The notes below the pieces were generated by a model, which did not search any database, was not told the origin of the DNA, and was given only the letters and a program-made list of their open reading frames with translations. Shown in pieces: positions 6,429 through 11,022 of a stretch of 11,022 bases of DNA (position 1 is its first letter; the number at the start of each line of letters is the position of its first letter). The DNA is from Aquificaceae bacterium. Lineage in GTDB: Bacteria; Aquificota; Aquificia; Aquificales; Aquificaceae. A program made the position numbers and the translations under genes. The stretch lies in assembly GCA_015490105.1 (NCBI GenBank), contig WFYK01000141.1, positions 1 to 11,022 of the forward strand, read 5' to 3'.

Positions 6429-6884
6429 TCAGGTTCTTTTCAGATCCTTGGAGTCCAAAAGTATGGTTACCGGCCCGTCGTTTAGTATGTAAACCTCCAT
6501 GTGTGCCCCGAATATTCCCGTTTCTACCTTAACACCCTCTTTTCTCAAAAGGTCAACAAAGTGCATATAAAGGTCTTTAGCCCTTTCGGGCCTTTCCGCT
6601 TCCTCAAAGCTCGGCCTTCTTCCCTTTCTAACGCTCGCGTAAAGCGTAAACTGGGAGACTACCAAAACCTCACCGCCCACGTCCAGCAGGGATAAGTTGA
6701 ACTTTCCGCTTTCATCTTCAAAAATCCTCAAGTTCAGCAGTTTATTTGCCAGAAGCTTTGCATCATCTTCCGTATCCCCTTTCCCTACACCTAAGAGGAC
6801 GTTAAGACCTTTCCCTATTTTTCCCACAACTTCTCCATCTACCTTTACATACGACTCCTTCACCCTCTGTATGAGTGCTCTCAC
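6429..6884 (-). CDS. dtd: D-aminoacyl-tRNA deacylase
   Basis: Dtd hydrolyses D-amino acids (and glycine mischarged on tRNA-Ala) from tRNA, keeping D-residues out of proteins. The 151-residue length is typical. The family signatures are present: N-terminal MRALIQRV, SQFTLYA at 77-83 that lines the active site, RPSF at 90-93, and the C-terminal NDGPVT at 135-140, containing the Gly-cis-Pro motif that gives chiral selectivity. The start is a GTG at 6884 overlapping the def stop by four bases (GTGA), with an AAGGAG Shine-Dalgarno sequence 8 bases upstream. It is followed immediately by the LptF-like gene, so def, dtd and the permease form one operon. Confidence 0.96.
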   Translation of the reverse strand: MRALIQRVKESYVKVDGEVVGKIGKGLNVLLGVGKGDTEDDAKLLANKLLNLRIFEDESGKFNLSLLDVGGEVLVVSQFTLYASVRKGRRPSFEEAERPERAKDLYMHFVDLLRKEGVKVETGIFGAHMEVYILNDGPVTILLDSKDLKRT

Positions 6885-7393
6885 TTTTCAAGCTCCTTTA
6901 GAATCTTCTTATACTTTTCGAGGGCTATCCTCCTTCTCCAAGCTTTAAGTCTATCGATAAAGGTTATACCTTCTAAATGATCCATCTCGTGCTGAAAAAC
7001 TATGGCAGGGAAACCTTCCAGAGTTAATTCTGTAGGCTCTCCGTGTTCATTTAAAGCTTCCACACGAACCTTTTTAGCCCTCTCCACCTCTACCTGAAGG
7101 CCGGGGAAGGAAAGACACCCCTCCTTATACTTTATCTTCCCCTCTTTTTCAACTATCCTTGGGTTTATGAGAACCACCTTTAATGGTGGTGCATCCTCCT
7201 TAGGAGATGTATCTATGACCATCACCTTTAAAGGCACCCCTATTTGGTTGGCCGCGAGTCCTACACCTTCCGCATCATACATAGTTTCAAACATATCTTT
7301 TATGAGATTCCGAACCTCTTTATCTACGATGTCCACCTCTTGCGTAGGCTTGGTTAAAATCTCCGCAGGGTAGGTGACTATCTTCCTTACCAT
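6881..7393 (-). CDS. def: Peptide deformylase
   Basis: The enzyme removes the formyl group from the initiator methionine of new proteins and uses a divalent metal, usually iron. The 170-residue chain contains all three deformylase motifs: GVGLAANQ at 43-50, EGCLS at 91-95 with metal ligand Cys93, and QHEMDHLEG at 134-142 with ligands His135 and His139 and catalytic Glu136. The C-terminal helix is strongly basic and ends in KILKELEK. It is the first gene of a three-gene operon with dtd and an LptF-like permease, and it diverges from accA across only 24 bases. No Shine-Dalgarno sequence precedes its ATG, but a -10-like TACAAT lies exactly 7 bases upstream, pointing to a leaderless mRNA. Confidence 0.97.
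   Translation of the reverse strand: MVRKIVTYPAEILTKPTQEVDIVDKEVRNLIKDMFETMYDAEGVGLAANQIGVPLKVMVIDTSPKEDAPPLKVVLINPRIVEKEGKIKYKEGCLSFPGLQVEVERAKKVRVEALNEHGEPTELTLEGFPAIVFQHEMDHLEGITFIDRLKAWRRRIALEKYKKILKELEK
6893..6898 (-). promoter_or_regulatory. Ribosome binding site of dtd
   Basis: AAGGAG on the - strand lies 8 bases upstream of the GTG start at 6884, within the last codons of def. It supports the GTG start and coupled translation. Confidence 0.65.
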
Positions 7394-7400
7394 AGACTCA

Positions 7401-7410
7401 ATTGTAGAAT
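7401..7410. promoter_or_regulatory. Overlapping divergent -10 elements for def and accA
   Basis: In the 24-base def/accA gap, TACAAT on the - strand (7406-7401) and TAGAAT on the + strand (7405-7410) each match the sigma70 -10 consensus in five and four of six positions respectively. Each ends exactly 7 bases before the start codon it faces (def at 7393, accA at 7418). That would put transcription start at or next to both ATGs. No good -35 hexamer was found in either direction, so these are candidates only. Confidence 0.45.
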
Positions 7411-7417
7411 ATTCGGG

Positions 7418-8368
7418 ATGTTCTTGAAGTTTGAGGAAAAACTTGCTGAGATCAAGGAAAAGATAGAGAACCTCAAAGCTCTATACAGGAGCGGGAACCC
7501 TCAAGTAGAAAAGGAGCTGAGAGATCTTCAAAGAGAGTTCAAGGAAAAGGCAAAGAAAATTTACTCTAACCTTTCCCCTTGGGAGAGGGTTCAGCTGGCA
7601 AGACACCCGAGGAGACCGCATACTTCGGACTACATAAAGGGCCTGATAAAGAACTTTGTAGAGATACACGGTGACAGAAGGTTCGGGGACGACAAGGCGA
7701 TAATAGCGGGGTTTGGTTTTTTCAAGGGTATGCCGGTGGCGGTAATAGGACACGAGAAAGGGAAGAAAACCTCTGAGAGAAAAGAGAGGAACTTCGGAAT
7801 GCCCCACCCGGAAGGCTACAGGAAAGCTGTAAGGGTAATGAAGCTCGCTCAGAAGTATAGAATGCCACTTATAACCTTCATAGATACTCCGGGAGCTTTT
7901 CCCGGCATAGGCGCGGAAGAAAGAGGGCAATCGGAAGCCATTGCGGAGAGTATGATAACGATGGGAAGACTTAAGGTTCCCACGGTAGCGGTTGTCATAG
8001 GAGAAGGAGGAAGCGGTGGAGCCCTCGCTTTGGGAGTCGCGGACAGGGTTCTGATAATGGAAAACGCTTACTACTCTGTAATATCTCCTGAAGGGTGTGC
8101 AGCTATCCTGTGGAAAGATCAAAGTAAAGTAAAGGAGGCTTCCAAAGCCCTTAAGATAACCGCGGAGGATCTTAAAGCTTTAGGTGTTGTAGACGATATT
8201 ATCCCCGAACCCTTCCATGCGGGTCACTGGTATCCCGAAAGAACCGTAAGGATAGTGGGATTCTTCCTAAGAAGATGCTTAAAGGAACTCCTTAAAAAGT
8301 CTCCAACACAGCTCTTGGAAGAGAGGCTAAAAAAATTCGCTTCTATGGGAGTTTACGAGTCCTTTTGA
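7418..8368 (+). CDS. accA: Acetyl-CoA carboxylase carboxyltransferase subunit alpha
   Basis: AccA pairs with AccD to form the carboxyltransferase that moves CO2 from biotin carrier protein to acetyl-CoA, making malonyl-CoA for fatty-acid synthesis. The 316-residue length is standard. A charged N-terminal helix region occupies about 1-50, followed by the typical ARHPRRPHTSDYI at 61-73, HGDRRFGDD at 84-92 and the crotonase-fold core. TPGAFPGIGAEERGQSEAIA at 157-176, GEGGSGGALALGVAD at 195-209 and SPEGCAAILWKD at 223-234 are the classic signatures for acyl-CoA binding and catalysis. No Shine-Dalgarno sequence is present. The 3' end overlaps the convergent perR gene by 16 bases. AccD, AccB and AccC are not in the window. 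Confidence 0.97.
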   Translation: MFLKFEEKLAEIKEKIENLKALYRSGNPQVEKELRDLQREFKEKAKKIYSNLSPWERVQLARHPRRPHTSDYIKGLIKNFVEIHGDRRFGDDKAIIAGFGFFKGMPVAVIGHEKGKKTSERKERNFGMPHPEGYRKAVRVMKLAQKYRMPLITFIDTPGAFPGIGAEERGQSEAIAESMITMGRLKVPTVAVVIGEGGSGGALALGVADRVLIMENAYYSVISPEGCAAILWKDQSKVKEASKALKITAEDLKALGVVDDIIPEPFHAGHWYPERTVRIVGFFLRRCLKELLKKSPTQLLEERLKKFASMGVYESF

Positions 8369-8793
8369 GATTCTTTCCTGCAGTCAGGACAGAGCCCGTA
8401 TACGTTAACGGAGTAGCCTTCCGTTTTAAAGCCTTCGAGTTCTTCTGGTATTGAAAGCTCCTGATCCATGTATAGGTCCCTTATGGCACCGCACTTGACG
8501 CAAATGAGGTGGTGATGCTCTTCGGTGTTAGCGTCATACCTTGCGGAGCTTCCCCAGTAGCAAACCTTTTTAGCAAGGCCCATCTGCTCTAAGGTTTCTA
8601 CCGTTCTGTAAACGGTAGCTAAGGATACGAAGGGATACCTCTTTTTTACCTCTTCGTAGATCTCTTCAACGGTCGGATGATTATGGGAATTTATGAGGAT
8701 CTCGTATACAGCTATTCTCTGGGGTGTTATCTTTAGCCCAGCCTGTCTGCACCTCTCTACAAATCTATTGAGCATCTCCTGTTTTCCTTCCAT
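8353..8793 (-). CDS. perR: Fur-family regulator, PerR type (peroxide sensor)
   Basis: Fur-family dimers repress target genes when loaded with metal; PerR members sense hydrogen peroxide by metal-catalysed oxidation of histidine ligands. The 146-residue chain has the winged-helix domain with TPQR at 23-26 and recognition helix SLATVYRTVETL at 57-68. The regulatory-metal ligands of Bacillus subtilis PerR (His37, Asp85, His91, His93, Asp104) map with a constant +2 shift to His39, Asp87, His93, His95 and Asp106. Asp106 is the position that is Asp in PerR and Glu in Fur. Cys98, Cys101, Cys135 and Cys138 form the structural zinc site. It probably has its own promoter (8804-8831) and lies downstream of a SAM-adenosyltransferase gene. 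Fur-like iron sensing cannot be excluded from sequence alone. Confidence 0.9.
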   Translation of the reverse strand: MEGKQEMLNRFVERCRQAGLKITPQRIAVYEILINSHNHPTVEEIYEEVKKRYPFVSLATVYRTVETLEQMGLAKKVCYWGSSARYDANTEEHHHLICVKCGAIRDLYMDQELSIPEELEGFKTEGYSVNVYGLCPDCRKESQKDS

Positions 8794-8803
8794 GATGCTA
8801 TCT

Positions 8804-8831
8804 AATATATCAGGTTAAACTTATTTTTCAA
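8804..8831 (-). promoter_or_regulatory. Promoter of perR
   Basis: On the - strand, TTGAAA (8831-8826) and TATATT (8809-8804) are separated by 16 bases. Each matches the sigma70 consensus in four to five of six positions. The predicted transcription start falls about 3 bases before the perR ATG, and no Shine-Dalgarno sequence lies between. The 47-base gap to the upstream gene is AT-rich. Confidence 0.6.
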
Positions 8832-8834
8832 TAA
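8821..8834. promoter_or_regulatory. Candidate PerR/Fur operator overlapping the perR -35 box
   Basis: TTATTTTTCAATAA reads as a 5+4+5 inverted repeat (TTATT / AATAA) covering the -35 box of the perR promoter. PerR operators in Bacillus follow TTATAATNATTATAA, so both ends agree but the centre does not and the spacing is one base shorter. Autorepression is plausible but unproven, and short AT-rich repeats arise easily by chance. Confidence 0.3.
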
Positions 8835-8840
8835 CATTTA

Positions 8841-9602
8841 TCAGCTGATAAGCTCTACCTTTATTTTCTCTCCCTTCACTATACCATACATATCTTTTGC
8901 ACTCGCTTCCCTGACGAATATCTCTAAAAAACCAAAACTTCCGCAAACGCAACAAAGTTCACCCTCCTTCCCCTGAAGGAAGTGATCGACTATCCTCAGA
9001 TCAAGGTCCCTGAATAAAGCCCTTTTATATTCACCGCAGGGTATGTTGGTTATAGCGTTTCCGAACCGATCAAAGTAAATAATCTCACCTACCAAAAACC
9101 TTCCCTGTTTTTCGATAGCGGGAAAGTTAAGTCTCTTCGTGTAGTTTATCTCTGGTCCGAGCTCTTGGGGAGGAAGTCCCCTCGAAAGTAATCCCACCGC
9201 GGGAGCAAAAACGTCCCTCCCGTGAAAGGTTGAGTTTATCCTCGGAAGCATAAACTTCGGATTTTCTATGGAGAAGACCCGAACGCTGTTTTCGAGGTCT
9301 TGCACTACAAGATCGAATATGCCGTTGTCCGGCCCGACAAAGGTATAGTCTCCTCCTGTCAAAGCCAGAGCTTTCCTTTCTGATCCTACACCCGGATCTA
9401 CCACGCATAGGAAGATCGTTCCCTTGGGGAAGTATCTGTAGTGGGCTTTGAGTATGAGGGATCCTTCCAAAATGTTAAAGGGTTCCACCTCGTGGGTGAT
9501 GTCAACTAATGTTGCGGAAGGGTTGAAAGAAAGGATCACACCTTTGACCGCACCTACAAACCCGTCTTTGGATCCGAAATCCGTAAGCAGGGCTACTACC
9601 AT
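8841..9602 (-). CDS. SAM hydroxide adenosyltransferase (DUF62 family SAM hydrolase)
   Basis: Proteins of this family use activated water to split S-adenosylmethionine into adenosine and methionine; the fold is shared with fluorinase and chlorinase. The 253-residue chain has the N-terminal domain opening with LLTDFG at 5-10, then VVDPGVGS at 67-74, VGPDNG at 89-94 and STFHGRDVFAPA at 124-135. The Asp-Arg-His triad of the archaeal enzyme (Asp68, Arg75, His127 in Pyrococcus horikoshii) corresponds to Asp69, Arg76 and His127. The C-terminal domain holds the substrate-binding YFDRFGNAITNIP at 176-188 and SFGFLEIFVREASA at 222-235. The chloride or fluoride loop of the halogenases is not evident, so hydrolase activity is the likely role; its physiological purpose is not settled. 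It diverges from the next gene by 19 bases, and perR follows 47 bases downstream. Confidence 0.92.
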   Translation of the reverse strand: MVVALLTDFGSKDGFVGAVKGVILSFNPSATLVDITHEVEPFNILEGSLILKAHYRYFPKGTIFLCVVDPGVGSERKALALTGGDYTFVGPDNGIFDLVVQDLENSVRVFSIENPKFMLPRINSTFHGRDVFAPAVGLLSRGLPPQELGPEINYTKRLNFPAIEKQGRFLVGEIIYFDRFGNAITNIPCGEYKRALFRDLDLRIVDHFLQGKEGELCCVCGSFGFLEIFVREASAKDMYGIVKGEKIKVELIS

Positions 9603-9621
9603 TTCCGGTTAAGTTAATATT
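9603..9621. promoter_or_regulatory. Divergent intergenic region with -10-like sequence
   Basis: Only 19 bases separate the two divergent starts. TAATAT at 9615-9620 on the + strand is a -10-like hexamer one base before the ATG at 9622 and 10 bases before the second in-frame ATG at 9631, which may be the real start of an almost leaderless mRNA. On the - strand, TAATAT (9620-9615 as read by palindromy of ATATTA) could serve the adenosyltransferase with a leader of about 7 bases. No -35 was identified. Confidence 0.3.
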
Positions 9622-10137
9622 ATGAAGATCATGAGGTGGTATCCGATCCTGTGGGTTTGGGTGGCCTCAGTTATCTTTGCTTCCGACATAGACCGTAAAG
9701 AGTTCCTCGAAGACAAAAAACATCTTGAAAAGATAGAGAAACGCCTCAGATACTTAGAGGATCAAATAGATAAGGGGAATACGAGCCGGGAAGTCCTTGG
9801 AGAGCTAAACTCCTTAGGACACCCCCTTTACATGATGAAGGAAAAGTATATGCTCTCGGAAAAGCACGGTAAGTTCTACAGGAGGGTAAACGAGGACTAC
9901 GAAAAGCTCATGCTATTGAAGAGAAAAGTATTCCCTTCCCTGCTTGAAAAAGAAGCTCGCCAAGTGAAGGCGGGTGTGTGTGAGATCAGGGCGGAAGGTA
10001 AGGATATGAGAACCATACACGTTAAGATGAAGGACCCGGAGGACGAGAAAAAAGTCCTCAGACTTTTAACGGACACACAGCTCGGAAGCGCTCACCTGAT
10101 AGGTGTGGAAGAGATAAAGTTTTCTAAATGCAACTAA
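9622..10137 (+). CDS. Hypothetical exported coiled-coil protein
   Basis: I do not recognise this 171-residue protein. It begins with a likely signal peptide: a short basic start (MKIMRWYP), then a hydrophobic run to about residue 20 ending VIFA-SD, which fits signal peptidase I cleavage. Residues about 24-112 are highly charged and mostly helical, with heptad-like spacing (HLEKIEKRLRYLEDQI). The last 55 residues look like a small alpha/beta domain (VCEIRAEGKDMRTIHVKMKD ... VLRLL ... GVEEIKF) with two cysteines, Cys120 and Cys170, that could form a disulfide in the periplasm. An alternative start is Met4 at 9631. Its 3' end overlaps coaBC by 10 bases, so the two are probably co-transcribed, although an exported protein and a CoA enzyme share no obvious role. 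Confidence 0.7.
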   Translation: MKIMRWYPILWVWVASVIFASDIDRKEFLEDKKHLEKIEKRLRYLEDQIDKGNTSREVLGELNSLGHPLYMMKEKYMLSEKHGKFYRRVNEDYEKLMLLKRKVFPSLLEKEARQVKAGVCEIRAEGKDMRTIHVKMKDPEDEKKVLRLLTDTQLGSAHLIGVEEIKFSKCN

Positions 10138-11022
10138 AAGGAAAGAACATACTTATCGGTGTTTGCGGAGGTATAGCCCTATACAAGATCCCGGATCTAA
10201 TCAGACAACTCAGGAGACTCGACGCTCAAGTGAAGGTAATAATGACCCCCTTCGCTAAAGAGTTCATAGGGGAAATTACCTTTAAAACCCTCACGGGAAA
10301 TCCCGTATACGTCGATTGGTCCCTTGACCCTTTAGCTCACATAAACCTTGCCCGTTGGGCGGACGTGTTCCTGATAGCACCTTGCACCGTAAACACACTT
10401 TCTAAAATAGCTTTGGGAATAGGGGACAACCTGCTTACTACCACAGTCTTAGCCTACAAGGGTCCCCTCATAATCGCCCCCGCGGCCAACACCGTTATGC
10501 TAAAGAATCCTTCGGTTCAGGAAAATCTCCAAAAACTGAAAGAGAGAGGGATAACGGTAATAGATCCCGAATACGGGATCCTCGCCTGTGAAGAAGAAGG
10601 TGAGGGAAAGCTCGCGAGTGTAGAGAGACTCCTGGATTGGATCTTTTGGGTCCTTGAGGAGAAAACTTGGAAAGGGATCGACGTTCTCGTAACCTGCGGT
10701 TCTACGAGAGAATACATAGATCCTGTTAGGTTTATCTCCAACGATTCGAGCGGAAAGATGGGCTTTGCCCTTGCAAGGGTGCTCAGGTGGAAGGGAGCTA
10801 ACGTGAAACTTATAGCGGGATACACAACCGCCAAAGAGCCGCCTGAGATCCCGATAACGAGGGTAAGGACCTCTAAAGAAATGTTTGAAAGGGTATCGGA
10901 GGAATTTAAAAACGCTAAGGTAATTTTCATGAACGCTGCGGTCAGTGACTACAGGCCCGTAAAGACGGAAAACCACAAGATAAAGAAGACCAAAGACAGG
11001 ATCCTTTTGGAACTTCAAAGAA
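10128..11022 (+). CDS. coaBC: Bifunctional phosphopantothenoylcysteine decarboxylase / synthetase CoaBC (5' part, truncated by window)
   Basis: The reading frame is open from the ATG at 10128 to the window edge (298 codons; about 400 expected). CoaBC joins cysteine to 4'-phosphopantothenate (CoaB) and decarboxylates the product to 4'-phosphopantetheine (CoaC, FMN-dependent) in coenzyme A synthesis. The CoaC domain (about 1-175) opens KNILIGVCGGIALYK, with catalytic His71 in AHINLARWAD, IAPCTVNTLSK at 83-93, the substrate-clamp region PAAN at 118-121 (usually PAMN) and Cys154 in ILACEEEGEGKL. The CoaB domain starts at about 184 with VLVTCGSTREYIDPVRFISN, SSGKMG at 207-212, NAAVSDYRP at 269-277 and Lys286 in KIKK. 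The start overlaps the preceding gene by 10 bases and no strong Shine-Dalgarno sequence is seen, suggesting translational coupling. Confidence 0.96.
   Translation, partial: MQLKGKNILIGVCGGIALYKIPDLIRQLRRLDAQVKVIMTPFAKEFIGEITFKTLTGNPVYVDWSLDPLAHINLARWADVFLIAPCTVNTLSKIALGIGDNLLTTTVLAYKGPLIIAPAANTVMLKNPSVQENLQKLKERGITVIDPEYGILACEEEGEGKLASVERLLDWIFWVLEEKTWKGIDVLVTCGSTREYIDPVRFISNDSSGKMGFALARVLRWKGANVKLIAGYTTAKEPPEIPITRVRTSKEMFERVSEEFKNAKVIFMNAAVSDYRPVKTENHKIKKTKDRILLELQR

Noticed and set aside
3908..6980. 15-base exact repeat ATACCTTCTAAATGA at 3908-3922 and 6966-6980
   Set aside because: The second copy lies within the conserved metal-binding motif codons of def and the first spans the tRNA-Lys end and a start codon; no wider similarity exists, so chance is the best explanation.
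7481..8122. 213-codon open frame on the - strand opposite accA
   Set aside because: It is antisense to a clear accA and its composition (Ser, Tyr, Arg, Val) is typical of a shadow frame; no domain is recognisable.
10563..10580. Near-perfect hairpin GATCCCG-AATA-CGGGATC
   Set aside because: It lies inside coaBC and encodes the expected conserved D-P-x-x-G-x-L-A-C region; it has no following T-run, so it is not an intrinsic terminator and is probably incidental.
10500..11018. 172-codon and 137-codon - strand frames at the window end
   Set aside because: Both lie opposite the coaBC reading frame, which has strong CoaC and CoaB motifs and simply runs off the edge without a stop.
1..11022. Mobile elements, CRISPR arrays, defence or secretion clusters, or a novel multi-gene system
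   Set aside because: No repeats with regular spacing, terminal inverted repeats, transposase or phage motifs were seen; almost every base is accounted for by housekeeping genes.

Overview
The window looks like a compact, gene-dense piece of chromosome from a thermophilic bacterium of the Aquificaceae. The proteins are rich in Lys, Glu, Ile and Val. MraY matches the Aquifex aeolicus enzyme closely as I remember it (357 versus 359 residues, catalytic residues shifted by 1-2 positions) but is not identical. Gene order is mosaic, with unrelated housekeeping genes packed on both strands. The species assignment is an inference from memory; no database was searched.

Layout: (1) 1-1873, + strand: the 3' end of a phosphate-binding protein gene (pstS), then pstC and pstA; no pstB follows here. 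(2) 3105-1858, - strand: a TolC-family outer-membrane channel. (3) 3137-5569, + strand: nicotinamidase pncA, tRNA-Ala(GGC), tRNA-Lys(TTT), a SPOUT-type RNA methyltransferase and mraY. (4) 7393-5556, - strand: a tight operon def-dtd-LptF/LptG family permease. (5) 7418-8368, + strand: accA. (6) 9602-8353, - strand: a SAM hydroxide adenosyltransferase (DUF62), then a PerR-type Fur regulator with its own promoter. (7) 9622-11022, + strand: an unrecognised exported coiled-coil protein overlapping the start of coaBC, which runs off the window.

No intergenic stretch exceeds 50 bases. Convergent pairs overlap at their 3' ends by 14-16 bases (pstA/TolC, mraY/LptF-like, accA/perR), and divergent pairs are separated by only 19-31 bases. 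Several starts lack a Shine-Dalgarno sequence and have a -10-like hexamer 7-12 bases upstream, as expected for leaderless or near-leaderless mRNAs. Genes inside operons mostly do have Shine-Dalgarno sequences.

The genes serve phosphate uptake, outer-membrane export, NAD salvage, translation (two tRNAs, RNA methylation, deformylase, D-aminoacyl-tRNA deacylase), envelope synthesis (MraY, LptF-like), fatty-acid synthesis (AccA), peroxide response (PerR) and coenzyme A synthesis (CoaBC). I found no mobile element, CRISPR array or new multi-gene system. The points most worth checking are a tRNA-Ala with G3-G70 in place of the canonical G3-U70 identity pair, the apparent leaderless architecture, a short five-helix LptF/G-like protein, and the orphan exported protein before coaBC.
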